Shown here piece by piece: positions 27,029 to 36,805 of a stretch of 64,000 bases of DNA; within the stretch, counting starts at the first letter, position 1, and each line of letters opens with the position of its first letter. The DNA is taken from the NCBI GenBank assembly GCA_038106145.1, contig JAYODD010000015.1:3297-67296 (forward strand), read 5' to 3'. The DNA comes from JBFJKD01 sp038106145. Its GTDB lineage: Bacteria > Pseudomonadota > Gammaproteobacteria > Pseudomonadales > Porticoccaceae. The position numbers and the translations under genes are program-made. The notes beneath the pieces are model-generated. The model saw nothing but the letters and a program-made list of their open reading frames with translations, searched no databases and was not told the origin of the DNA.

Positions 27029-27199
27029 GGATACCCTGCCATGGTTATTATTGGTCGACCGCGCCGTTGGTGCATCAGTATGTTGAATTTTTAGAAAAAT
27101 ACAAGGTGCGGGTGGCCGTTGCCCGGTGATCTGTTCGGATTGTCGCTTTTTGGCGCGGGACCGCAGACAGACGTCGGGTTAGCAGCAATGGTCAGGCGA

Positions 27200-28173
27200 T
27201 CAATCCTGCTGTAGCTTGAATTCAATCGGTACAGTAAAAGTCGCCGAGTCGAAATCCATGCCCTGGGTAAAGATCGCAAACGGACTTGCCTTGATTGCCG
27301 CGGTACGGGCGGCGCGATTCAGTGCAGGGTGAGGTGAGCTCCGGGTTATCTCTGAGGATGCCAGCGAGCCATCCCGGTTTATCGTCAGCGTCAGGGTGAC
27401 GTCGCCTTCCTCACCCCGCCGAATTGCGGATTGTGGATAGCGGGTCGCAGCGTACACTTTTTTAGTATTGCCTCCGCATACGCAGCCATCTGTGGCGAAT
27501 CGGTTAGCTCGACGGGGGTGCTGTCAGCGCCGATGCTGGATGCCGTGCTGTCAAATTTCCAGGCCGCGACTTCCTGCTTGCGCTGGCTGGTGGGTTGTAG
27601 CGCGATATAGCGCTGTATTAACACCGGGTCTTTAGAGCGACCGATGATTTGCTCAAGAAATTCAGACGAGGGTACTACGTTTCCAACCAGGCAATTGATA
27701 GGCAAGGTAAAAATTTCTTTATTTGGGTAAGTGTCCCCGAGTCGTGTGTCGTTCAGGATCAACGCGGTGCCTTCACCGGGTCGATAGGTCGCGCGCATAT
27801 AATCGCCAGTTTTCAGGTCGCCCTTGATCGTAGCGAACATGGTGGTAAGCGCCGGTGTGGTTTTATCAATCAGCGCCTGCGGATTATTTGCTGTTGTACA
27901 GGTCTGCCAGAGGGCCACCCAGTCGGAGCGTTGAACATCCCGCACGATATGTACCTCTCCAGTCTTGGCTACCTCCGCCTCAAGCAGGACGGCCGGATCG
28001 TTGGTCGGTTGTTTGGTGAGGATGGCGGCGATAAAGACTTCTTCGCCGTCACTATGGTAGGAGGCGATGCCATTGAGTTGTTCCGCAACCCCGTGCCCGA
28101 CGCTGTATAGGCTAGCAGCAGTGATGGTTAGTAAACATTTTTTCAGTATGTTGGGCGTGAACGCAGCTGCCAA
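27200..28173 (-). CDS. TonB C-terminal-domain protein split by a -1 frame change
   Basis: Probable exported protein. Frame 1, from a TTG, begins with a signal-peptide-like segment (LKKCLLTITAASLYSVGHG) and runs about 220 residues of unrecognised sequence to AYAEAILKK. The in-frame continuation stops 21 residues later at 27391. The -1 frame continues as VYAATRYPQSAIRRGEEGDVTLTLTI and ends at 27200; this is a typical TonB C-terminal energy-transducing or TonB-like domain (RYP-x-SA, G-x-V-x-L, ALNRAA). The change of frame falls exactly on a CTA-AAA-AAG sequence. Either one A was lost (mutation or base-call error), giving a pseudogene, or the ribosome shifts by design. With the shift the product is 324 residues. 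The start is uncertain and no ribosome site was seen. Confidence 0.65.
27457..27475 (-). promoter_or_regulatory. Candidate programmed -1 frameshift signal (slippery heptamer with upstream SD-like element)
   Basis: On the minus strand GGAGG (27475-27471) is followed by 7 bases and then A-AAA-AAG (27463-27457), in phase with the upstream frame as CTA AAA AAG. The same heptamer with an upstream internal Shine-Dalgarno drives the E. coli dnaX -1 shift. Downstream, CCCGC can pair with GCGGG about 20 bases later, a weak stem. A chance single-base deletion cannot be excluded. Confidence 0.4.
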
Positions 28174-28536
28174 AAGGCGGTGTTTTGATCATTTGAGGTT
28201 GCTTAAAAAGGTGTGCACTCTACCATGGGGCATAGCGTCGGTGCACCGCCGGTTGCAAGTGTCCGATGAGAGCAGGTCACACCGTGCCAGCCCGCGACCA
28301 ATTGCCCTCGTACCCGGTCACAAGGGGCCTTAGAAAGGGTATGATTACCTCGATAAGAAAATTATCTGGTAACGCTTACCGCCAGACGAAGTGATTCTCT
28401 TGGACCAGATTACAGGGACGGCTAGCTGCGAACATTCAGTTTGACTAACGACTTGTTCGGGTATCGCGGTTGGTCATGTTGATTGCAATCAGCCGGGTTC
28501 AGTCTGGTGTTGGCCGCCGATATATGGGGATTAAAA
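28174..28536. other. 363-base intergenic region, divergent
   Basis: This region lies between the start of the TonB-domain gene (leftward) and the cyclic-nucleotide-binding gene (rightward), so it must hold promoters for both. I see no convincing -35/-10 pair, no RNA gene and no long repeat. GGGGATT just before 28537 serves as a weak ribosome site for the downstream gene. Confidence 0.5.
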
Positions 28537-29190
28537 ATGCAGATAAAACGAGCGACTGCACTCGACGATCAGGAGCTGGCGCGAAAATTATCGCCGTTAC
28601 ATTATTTTCAGGAAATTCGCAAAATTGATGAAAATCAGTTTCGTACTTTGATTTTCAACTCCCGGTTTGTGGAACTGCAGCCGGGTGAGTTTCTCATGAA
28701 CCAGGGGGATAGCGATCAATACATTTATTTTTTGATGAAGGGTGCTCTGGAGGTTTGCGCCGATAACCGTGGCGAGGTGGTGCTTGGAACACTAATGCCT
28801 GGCGAGGTTTTTGGCGAAACCGCGGTGATTTTGGGAAAGCCGCGCACCGCGTACATTCGCGCCCCGGACAAAGTGCGGGAAGCACAGGTTTTTGCCACTG
28901 ATTTCAGTATCTTTCAGGATTTACACAGTCACCAGTTGGTAACGCTGCAGACCAAGCTGATCGTGTACCGGCAAATGGTTCATGTATTGCGCTGGCGTAA
29001 TGATCAGCATCAATCGCGCACGACGGGTGGCGTCAAAACCCGCGCCGCGTACGGTATATTGCCGTTCAGCGGAAAGTTGGGTACTCAGGCGGAACTGGAA
29101 TCTCTGGTTGGACAGGCGCGGTACTACGCTGAACGACTACAACAACTCAATGAGGAGCTTGGCACCGTGCGCAATAGCGTTGCGGGTTAG
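28537..29190 (+). CDS. Cyclic-nucleotide-binding domain protein
   Basis: A 217-residue soluble protein. A CAP-type cyclic nucleotide-binding domain occupies about residues 20-130: LQPGEFLMNQGDSDQYIYFLMKG, then GEVFGETAVILGKPRTAYIRA. The FGE...PRTA phosphate-binding cassette is intact, so cAMP or cGMP binding is plausible. There is no helix-turn-helix. The C-terminus (AELESLVGQARYYAERLQQLNEEL) looks like a short coiled coil, so output is probably by protein contact. I place the start at the ATG of MQIKRATAL, since a longer frame begins in non-conserved sequence. It lies close to the chemosensory cluster; in Pseudomonas the Pil-Chp system controls cAMP, which makes a link attractive but unproven. 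Confidence 0.78.
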   Translation: MQIKRATALDDQELARKLSPLHYFQEIRKIDENQFRTLIFNSRFVELQPGEFLMNQGDSDQYIYFLMKGALEVCADNRGEVVLGTLMPGEVFGETAVILGKPRTAYIRAPDKVREAQVFATDFSIFQDLHSHQLVTLQTKLIVYRQMVHVLRWRNDQHQSRTTGGVKTRAAYGILPFSGKLGTQAELESLVGQARYYAERLQQLNEELGTVRNSVAG

Positions 29191-29224
29191 CCCGCACGCC
29201 GCCGACCGTTGGTGGTTGCGAACA

Positions 29225-30316
29225 ATGTCTTCTGCACTGTTAAAAACACGAAAAATTATTCACTGCGACTGCGACTGTTTTTTTGCGGCGGTGGAAATGC
29301 GGGACGCGCCAGCGCTGCGCGCAGTGCCGTTGGCCGTGGGTGGTGCGGCGGATAAACGGGGGGTCATAGCAACCTGCAATTACCTCGCTCGCGACTATGG
29401 CGTGCGCTCGGCGATGCCTACGGCGCGCGCGTTGCGTTTGTGTCCCACGCTGGTGGTGATGCCACCCAATTTCACTAAATATCGGCAAGTCGCCCGGCAA
29501 ATCCACGCTATTTTTTGCGACTACACCGAGAAGGTTGAGCCTTTGTCGCTGGATGAAGCCTATCTCGATGTCACGGATTGCACCCGGCATCGGGGTAGCG
29601 CCACGCTAATTGGCGAGGAAATTCGTGCACGAGTATCTGCAACCCTGGGGATCACTATTTCTGTGGGCATTGCCGAGAATAAATTTCTGGCCAAAATCGC
29701 CAGCGACTGGCGTAAACCCGACGGGCTGTTTGTTATTACACCGGATCGGGCGGATGATTTTGTGCGCGCGCTACCGGTGCGAAAAATATTTGGGGTGGGT
29801 GAGGCGACGGAAAAAAAGCTTTCGCAAATGGGCGTATTTACCTGTGCTGATCTGCGTGCGCTCAAACTGGCGACGTTGCGCGATAAATTTGGCGCCCAGG
29901 GGGAGCGGCTTTATCAATTAAGCAGAGGTGTTGATGTCCGCGAAGTGATTCCCGACCGGCGCCGAAAATCGCTGAGTATCGAGCAAACCTATGATGTCGA
30001 TCTCGCGGATAGCGCCGCTTGTCTGGCCAGAATCCCCGAACTGGTGGACGGCCTGTGCTCACGACTCGCACGGGTAGATGACAGCTACATCGTCGTCAAA
30101 CAATTTCTAAAAATGCGTTTTGATAACTTTAACGTTACCACGATCGAACGCAGTGCTAGTCAGGTCGATTCGGAGTCCTATCGTCGGTTGTGCGCGGAGG
30201 CCTGGCAGCGCCGTGCCAGGCCGGTACGTCTGCTCGGTGTTGGCGTCAGGTTCGCGGATATTCAAGGGGTCAGCGATACCCGCGGGGTGAATCTTCAGCC
30301 TCAGCTTTTCCCGTGA
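29225..30316 (+). CDS. dinB: DNA polymerase IV
   Basis: Y-family translesion polymerase, 363 residues from the ATG of MSSALLKTRKIIH. Catalytic motifs are intact: IIHCDCDCFFAAVE (first metal-binding Asp residues), SLDEAYLDVTD (the SLDE pair), and KFLAKIASDWRKPDG in the palm/thumb. Little-finger segments (RKSLSIEQTYDVDL) follow. The C-terminus QPQLFP fits the beta-clamp-binding consensus Q-x-x-L-F. The gene starts 34 bases after the cyclic-nucleotide-binding gene; no LexA box precedes it here, so it may be expressed with that gene and not as part of the SOS response. Confidence 0.95.
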   Translation: MSSALLKTRKIIHCDCDCFFAAVEMRDAPALRAVPLAVGGAADKRGVIATCNYLARDYGVRSAMPTARALRLCPTLVVMPPNFTKYRQVARQIHAIFCDYTEKVEPLSLDEAYLDVTDCTRHRGSATLIGEEIRARVSATLGITISVGIAENKFLAKIASDWRKPDGLFVITPDRADDFVRALPVRKIFGVGEATEKKLSQMGVFTCADLRALKLATLRDKFGAQGERLYQLSRGVDVREVIPDRRRKSLSIEQTYDVDLADSAACLARIPELVDGLCSRLARVDDSYIVVKQFLKMRFDNFNVTTIERSASQVDSESYRRLCAEAWQRRARPVRLLGVGVRFADIQGVSDTRGVNLQPQLFP

Positions 30317-30327
30317 GAAAAAACCCC

Positions 30328-30355
30328 GGAAGCGCCGCGAGCGACGCTCCTTTTT
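30328..30355. terminator. Possible bidirectional terminator between dinB and the aldehyde dehydrogenase gene
   Basis: GGAAGCG and CGCTCC can pair (one bulged A) across a 10-base loop, followed by TTTTT on the plus strand; AAAAAA lies on the other side and would serve the convergent gene. The stem is short, so confidence is modest. Confidence 0.4.
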
Positions 30356-30375
30356 CCAACCACCCTAAGCCAATC

Positions 30376-31868
30376 TTACAGCTTGAACCTGTTCAACAGG
30401 CCATACAGTTTTTCGTGGGCCCTGGTATAGGGTGGGTAAAACAGATCGGGCTTGCCAAATTTGGGGAAATTGAACACTGGTCGCAGCTTGCTGAACTCCA
30501 GGAAACCTTCGTAGCCGTGATAATGGCCCATGCCGCTGGCGCCGACACCGCCAAAGGGCAGGTCGTGTTGCAGTGCGTGAAAAAGACAGTTGTTAAATAA
30601 TACGCCGCCGGAAAGGGTGCTATACAGAATTTTTTCCTGAATTTGCTGGTTGTGGGTAAAGGCGTACAACGCCAGGGGGCGGTCGCGCTGGTTAATATAA
30701 TCGAGTACTTCGTCGAGGGAGCGGTAAGTCATAATGGGCAACAGTGGACCAAAAATTTCTTCCTGCAATAAACGCATGTCCTGGGAGACGTTGATTACCA
30801 GATGCGGCGGAAACTTGCGCAATTCGCTGTTAAAGTCCCCGTCCACCAGTCTTACCGCTGTCGCACCCTTGCTCACGGCATCATCCAGGGTTTCACGCAG
30901 GCGCGTAAACGACGGGCCGTCGATTACCGAGGTGTAGCTCGCCTCGTTGATATCCGGATAGCGGTCACCCACTATTTTTTTGGCATGGGCAACAAATTCG
31001 TCTACTTTACCTTCCGGCAAAAACAGGTAATCGGGGGCGATACAGGTCTGGCCAGCGTTGAGAAATTTGGTGTACAACAGGCGTTGTGCCGCTTCCTGGA
31101 GATCGAAATCATCGCACACGATAGTCGGCGATTTGCCACCCAGTTCCAGGGTGATGTGCTTGAGCGTGTCGGCCGAGGACCGCTTGNNNNNNNNNNACCC
31201 AGTTCCAGGGTGACCGGGCACAGATTCTCTGCCGCGGATTTCATCACGGTGCGGCCGCTCTCGGCGGAGCCGGTGTAAATAATATGGTCGAAGGGCAACG
31301 AGGTGAACTCGGAGCCGCGGACGCCGGGTAAAAATGCCACCAGGTCGTCGCCAAAGGTCTCTGCGCAAAGTTTTTGCAGGAGGCGGCACAGATTGTCCGA
31401 ATTGGTCGCCAGTTTGATCATACAGCGGTTGCCGGCAGCGAGGGCACTGACGATGGGGCCAATACTCAAAAACAACGGATAATTCCAGGGTGTAACAATG
31501 CCAACCAGTCCCTTGGGTTGTGGTAACACCCGGTTTTTACCGGTTGCAAAGAGAATGGACACGTGGCGTTTTTGGGGTTTCATCCATTTTTTGAGTTTTT
31601 TGCGGGCGTCGCGGATACCGGACAGGCTGCTGAATATTTCCACCAGTTTGGTTTCGATCACGCTACGGTGGCCAAAATCCTTTGAAATGGCGGCTGCAAT
31701 GGCATCGGCATTGTCGTTGAGCAAGGTTTCCAGTTTGGCGAGGTTATCCATACGGCGTGCATAACTGGGGTACGGGTCGGCGCGATAGGCGGCTTTTTGC
31801 TGCATAAATATACGCTGAGCGTCATTTTGGGGTGCTACAAACTCTTTGATTTGCGCTGCTTGAGCCAT
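30376..31868 (-). CDS. Coniferyl-aldehyde-type NAD(P)+ aldehyde dehydrogenase, crossed by an assembly gap
   Basis: Oxidises aromatic or long-chain aldehydes to acids (CalB-like, class 3 ALDH fold). The N-terminal part has TPWNYPLFLSIGPIVSALAAGN (cofactor loop) and IIYTGSAESGRTVMKSAAEN. The C-terminal part has LELGGKSPTIVCDD with the general-base Glu, the catalytic Cys in FLNAGQTCIAPDYLF, and EEIFGPLLPI. The two halves are in different frames on either side of the 10 N at 31187. Both contig ends carry the same 17 bases encoding TLELG. Collapsing on that repeat and dropping 32 foreign-looking bases gives one frame of 477 codons, the usual length. I therefore regard the gene as intact. Confidence 0.85.
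31187..31196. other. Assembly gap inside the aldehyde dehydrogenase gene
   Basis: Ten N flanked by a repeated 17-base segment (31138-31154 and 31197-31213). The 32 bases from 31155 to 31186 encode, on the minus strand, an alternative ALDH-like stretch (SSADTLKHI). They are probably a wrong contig end, from a paralogue or another strain, and not part of this gene. Confidence 0.8.
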
Positions 31869-32033
31869 GACTGGTTTCCTCGCTATCCCCGCGGATGGGG
31901 TAGATGACGGGCCTGGTTGATGATCGGCACGGCAGACGATTAAAGCCTATGAGTTGCTTGCGGTAAAGTACTTTATGGTTCTGTAATTTCGTCCTTCTAA
32001 CCGGGTGAATCAGGCATGTACCGGTTCAAATCG

Positions 32034-34917
32034 CTAGTCGCTCAGATAATCACCGAGCGGCGGGCAGGTGCACACCAGATGGCGATCGCCGTGGACATTG
32101 TCGATGCGGTTAACCGTCGGCCACACTTTCGCAGCCTGTAGCCAGGGTGCCGGACGCGCCGCGGTTTCCCTGCTGTAGGGTCGCTCCCAACTTTCGGCAA
32201 GCAGATCATTCAACGTATGGGGAGCCTGTTTGAGGGGGTTGTTGAGGCGATCCCAGGTGCCGTTGGCCACCTGCTCAATTTCCCGTCGAATGCCGATCAT
32301 GGCGGCGATGAAGCGATCGAGTTCCTGCATGGACTCGCTTTCGGTGGGCTCGATCATCAGCGTTCCTGGCACCGGGAATGACATGGTGGGAGCGTGGTAA
32401 CCGTAATCCATCAAGCGTTTGGCGATATCTTCTTCGTTGATACCGCTGGCTTCCTTGAGAGCCCGAATATCGATAATACACTCGTGGGCTACGCGGCCAC
32501 TGCGACCGGTATACAGGATGGGGAAGTGATCTGCGAGTTTTGTGGCGATGTAATTGGCGTTGAGAATTGCCACCTGGGATGCCTTTTTCAGCCCTGTTGC
32601 ACCCATCATGGTGATATACATCCAGGGAATCGGCAAAATTCCCGCGGAGCCCCAGGGCGCGGCGGCGACCGTGCCGCTGTCCCTGCTGGTCCCCGGAATC
32701 TGCTGTACGGGATGGGCGGGTAAGAACGGCGCCAAATGGGCGCGCACGGCAATCGGCCCCATGCCGGGCCCACCGCCGCCATGGGGAATACAGAACGTTT
32801 TGTGCAAATTCAGGTGCGAGACATCGCCGCCGAAGCGCCCCGGCTCCGCGATCCCTACCATGGCATTGAGATTGGCGCCGTCGATATACACCTGGCCACC
32901 GTGTTCGTGGATCAGGTCACATAGAGCTGTTATGTTTTCCTCAAATACACCGTGGGTCGAGGGGTAAGTCACCATCAATGCCGCCAGGTGGGTGCCGTGG
33001 GCGGCGACTTTGGCGCGCATATCGTCCATGTCGATGTTGCCGTCGCTGTCGCAGCGCACCACCACCACCCGCAGGCCTACCATGTGGGCAGTGGCGGGAT
33101 TGGTGCCATGGGCAGAGGAGGGAATCAGGCAAATGTCGCGATGCGCCTGTCCGCGACTGGCGTGATATTTTTTGATGGCGATCAGGCCCGCGTACTCACC
33201 CTGGGATCCCGCATTGGGTTGCAGCGACACGGCGCTGTACCCGGTACAGGCCGCGAGCATGTCTTCGAGTTCGGTTAATAGCTGGCGGTAACCCTGCGCC
33301 TGCTCCATCGGCGCGAATGGATGCACGTCGGCAAATTTTTGCCAGGTGATGGGGAGCATCTCGGCGACGGCGTTGAGTTTCATGGTGCACGAGCCGAGGG
33401 GAATCATGCTGTGGGTCAGCGCAATATCCCTGTTTTCCAGACGTTTCAGATAGCGCAGCATTTCCGTTTCGCTGTGATAACTGTTAAAAACCGGATGGGT
33501 CAGCACGCTATCCGCACGACATACATTAGCCGGCAATCCAGAGTGGGGCTGGCTGTCGTCGATATTGTGGCTACGAATTTGCCGGTGGCAAAANNNNNNN
33601 NNNGTGCTCTACTAACGATGCGGTAATGGTTTCGTCGAGGGCAATGGTCAGCGCAAATTGGTCCCGCGCAAACAAATTAATACCGGCCGCGCGCGTCCGT
33701 GTAAGGAGCTCATCCCGCTGGTCGCCAACCTCAACGGTCAGGGTGTCAAACCAGGTGTCGTGGCGCAGCTGGTAACCCATCGCGACCAGCCCGCCCGCCA
33801 GAAAATTGGTCAGGGCGTGGATGCGACCGGCGATCACCCGCAGGCCCTCGGGGCCGTGATACACCGCGTAAAACCCACTGATAACTGCCAGTAGCACCTG
33901 GGAGGTGCAGATATTGGAGTTGGCCTTTTCCCGGCGAATATGCTGCTCCCGGGTTTGCATCGCCATGCGCAACGCGGGTTTGCCGTGCGCATCCACCGAT
34001 ACGCCGATAATGCGTCCCGGCGCGGCCCGTTTGTAGTCGTCCCGAAAGGCCATAAAGGCCGCGTGGGGGCCGCCAAAGCCGAGGGGTACGCCAAAGCGCT
34101 GGGCGCTGCCCACGACGATATCCGCGCCCAGGTGTCCAGGGGCCCGTAGCAACACCAGACTCATCAGATCCGCCGCCACGATGGCCAGGGCGCCCTGTTG
34201 GTGAATCAGAGCGATGGCTTCGTCGAGATTGTCTACCGCGCCGCTGGAACCGGGATACTGTAGCAGCGCGCCGAACAGTTTGTGTTGTCGGAGATCCCGA
34301 CGGGGATCGCCTTCGACGACTTCGAATCCGAAGTGCTCGGCCCGGGTGCGCACCACCGCCCTGGTTTGCGGGTGGCAATCCGCAGCGACGAAAAATGAAC
34401 GACGGTCGTCGTCTCGCAGCACCCGTTTGGCCATCGCCATCGCCTCGGCGGCGGCCGTTGCTTCGTCGAGCAGGGAGGCGTTGGCCAGGGGCATGCCCGT
34501 CAGGTCGATCACCATCTGCTGAAAGTTTAACAGTGCTTCCAAACGGCCCTGGGAAATTTCCGGCTGATAGGGGGTGTAGGCGGTGTACCAGCCGGGGTTT
34601 TCGAGCACATTGCGCGAAATAACGTTGGGAGTGATCGTGTTGTGGTAACCGAGACCGATCAGCGAGGTGAATAACTGGTTGCGCTCGGCAATGTGCTCCA
34701 ATGCCCGCAGCGCGTCGCGCTCGGAACGGGGGCCGGGGAGTTGCAATGTATCGCGCTTGAGGATACCGGGCGGCACGATACTCTCAACCAGTTGTTCCAG
34801 ACTGCCGGCCCCGAGGGCGCTAAGCATCGCTGCGATGTCCCGCGACCGCGGTCCTATATGACGATTAATAAAGTCGTCGTATCCGGCGTTGACATCAAGA
34901 ATTGGGTTAGAGGGCAT
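32034..34917 (-). CDS. gcvP: Glycine dehydrogenase (decarboxylating), P protein of the glycine cleavage system
   Basis: PLP enzyme that decarboxylates glycine and passes the aminomethyl group to GcvH. The start is the ATG of MPSNPILDVN. The N-terminal half has FINRHIGPR, LIGLGYHNTITP, NPGWYTAYTPYQPEISQGRLE and ANASLLDEATAAAEAM. The C-terminal half has LTHPVFNSYHSETEMLRYL, MIPLGSCTMKLNA, and the PLP-binding Lys in NLHKTFCIPHGGGGPGMGP. The 10 N at 33594 lie in the variable linker between the halves. Both sides are in the same frame if the gap is a multiple of three, and the total is then about 957 residues, as in E. coli. gcvT and gcvH are not in the window, and no glycine riboswitch was seen upstream. 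Confidence 0.95.
33594..33603. other. Assembly gap inside gcvP
   Basis: Ten N in the linker between the N- and C-terminal halves of the P protein. Contig ends do not overlap. Comparison with E. coli GcvP suggests that a few codons (roughly eight) may be missing, but this linker varies in length. Confidence 0.85.
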
Positions 34918-35171
34918 AACAGCAGGCAACCCTGAGCAGCAAGTGAGGGAGGAGCAGGTGGTCGCGTATCCACGATTCACGACGTCGTCCGTGCATCATA
35001 ACAACCGGCATCTTTCCCCGGCAAATCAAAATCATGAGGGGCAGTTTTTGTTGGCTCGGGTGTTCCGCGGTCCGCCCCGTAACAGGTTCTGGAGTAGGGT
35101 TTTCTGCAAATCTACCTTCAGAAAAACTTCACTGAGGTCGATAACCAGGTACAACCTGAGGTGTGGACAGC

Positions 35172-36560
35172 ATGATGCAGCCCGGTCTGACGACATGTGC
35201 ACCGCCCGGCGGCGGGCAACTTCCCGGTCGCTTGGAAAAAACTGCGGTGGGAAATCTGCAGGTGGGTATGTTTGTGGCCGAGCTGGATCGCCCCTGGCTG
35301 GAAACACCGTTTTTGATTCAGGGCTTTGAGATTCGCCACCAAAGTCAAATCACCACGCTGATGAGCTACTGCCGACACGTCTACGTGGCCCGGGAACGCT
35401 CGCGCATGGTGGGGGGAGAAAAAACTCTGGCCCCGGCGGGAATTCGTGCCGTGGCTCAGGAAGCCGCGAAAGTCGGGGATATCTACCAGGTTCGAGGTTG
35501 GGGTAAACCCGTTCGTCAGCGGCAATTACGGTCCCAGCCCGCGCACGTCAACTTAGTTCCGGTCGAGCAGGAACATGGTCAAGCGCGGGCAACTTACGAT
35601 CGGGCTCGCTGTGATATTACAGATATACTGCGTTCGGTGTCGGTTGGGCAGATGCTGGATACCGAGCGGGCCGAACAGGTGGTCGCAGCCTGCGCCGAGA
35701 GTATTTTGCGCAACCCGAATGCCTTGCTGTGGATGGCTAAAATCAAGCGCAAGGACGAATATATTGCCGAGCATTCCCTGGATGTGTGCATCCTGGCGGT
35801 CGCGTTTGGCCGACACCTGGGTTATAGCGATAGTGCACTGCAGCTATTGGGCTTATGTGGGCTATTGCACGACGTCGGGAAAATGCGCATAAAACCTGAA
35901 ATTTTGTATAAAAAAGAACCTGTTACCGAACGTGAAGCGGAATATTTGCGGCGTCACACGGAGGCCGGGTGCCAGTCGCTGGCGACTCACAAAGGTCTAC
36001 ACAAATTGGTGCTCGATGTGGCGCTCAATCACCACGAACGGGTCGATGTCACGGGCTATCCCCGCGGGTTGCGGGGCCATGAAATTGCAGACTTCACCCG
36101 TGTTATCGCTGTGGTGGATGCTTACGATACGATGATCTCCGGGCGCTCCGATGCAGCGGCCCGCACCCCCTACGAAGCACAAAAAATCCTTTACGCCAAC
36201 AAGGGCACGCAGTTCGATGAAGACATCGCATTGCAGTTTATACGGGCTATCGGGCCCTATCCCCCTGGGACTCTGGTGCAGTTGTGTAACGGTATGGTGG
36301 GCGCAGTATTGGCGGGACGCCACAAATTTCGCCATTTGCCAACCGTCCTGCTGGTGCGGGATGAAAATGGCGCGCCAATCCCTTCGTGGACCATAGACTT
36401 GAGCCTGACAGACCAGGGTAGCCTGGATAAGGCATTTTTGATTAAACGGGTGTTAAAAGACGGTGACTGTGGCGTACACCTCGATACGTTGCGTGTCGGG
36501 ACTGGTGGGGAGTCGGCCCTGGATTCGGGGCAGAAAACTCGACCGGAGCAGAGCGATTAG
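35172..36560 (+). CDS. HD-GYP domain protein with DUF3391-type N-terminus (copy 1)
   Basis: Probable c-di-GMP phosphodiesterase, 462 residues, starting at one of two consecutive ATGs after TGAGGTG. The N-terminal domain has VGNLQVGMFVAELDRPWLETPF, the DUF3391 signature. The catalytic domain has EHSLDVCILA, the HD pair in LLHDVGKMRI (His233, Asp234), the later HH pair in NHHERVDVTGYPRGL (287-288), and VVDAYDTMIS. The metal ligands are present, and GYP itself is kept, but the usual DG before it is DV. The following canonical R-x-Y segment is also altered (GRSDAAA). Activity may therefore be reduced. A closely related second copy starts 245 bases downstream. It faces away from gcvP. Confidence 0.88.
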   Translation: MMQPGLTTCAPPGGGQLPGRLEKTAVGNLQVGMFVAELDRPWLETPFLIQGFEIRHQSQITTLMSYCRHVYVARERSRMVGGEKTLAPAGIRAVAQEAAKVGDIYQVRGWGKPVRQRQLRSQPAHVNLVPVEQEHGQARATYDRARCDITDILRSVSVGQMLDTERAEQVVAACAESILRNPNALLWMAKIKRKDEYIAEHSLDVCILAVAFGRHLGYSDSALQLLGLCGLLHDVGKMRIKPEILYKKEPVTEREAEYLRRHTEAGCQSLATHKGLHKLVLDVALNHHERVDVTGYPRGLRGHEIADFTRVIAVVDAYDTMISGRSDAAARTPYEAQKILYANKGTQFDEDIALQFIRAIGPYPPGTLVQLCNGMVGAVLAGRHKFRHLPTVLLVRDENGAPIPSWTIDLSLTDQGSLDKAFLIKRVLKDGDCGVHLDTLRVGTGGESALDSGQKTRPEQSD

Positions 36561-36805
36561 CCCTTCAATGGCGGCGAACAAAATACCGACTGTTTAGTAG
36601 CTGGGCGAGTCTGGGATATCCCCACTACCTGCTTATTGTCTCAGGCGTTGCGTTCGTCCGGTCGTTTCAACCATTTATCCGTTGATGTTCATTGCGTTCG
36701 GTCCTATATTTAGCGCCTGGATACGGAGTATCGCGGCAGTTGGCTGTTACGGTCATCGCAATGTGCAAGATGGATGGCCCTCGGATACCAGGGAATAAAA
36801 GACTC

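Noticed and set aside
31138..31213. True internal duplication in the aldehyde dehydrogenase
   Set aside because: The repeat flanks an assembly gap and collapsing it gives the normal family length and motif order.
33746..34378. Open frame of 210 codons within gcvP, same strand
   Set aside because: It is an alternate frame of the P protein rich in Arg, Gly and Pro, with no domain.
34918..35171. Glycine riboswitch upstream of gcvP
   Set aside because: The 254 bases show no aptamer-like conserved core, and gcvP stands alone here without gcvT or gcvH.
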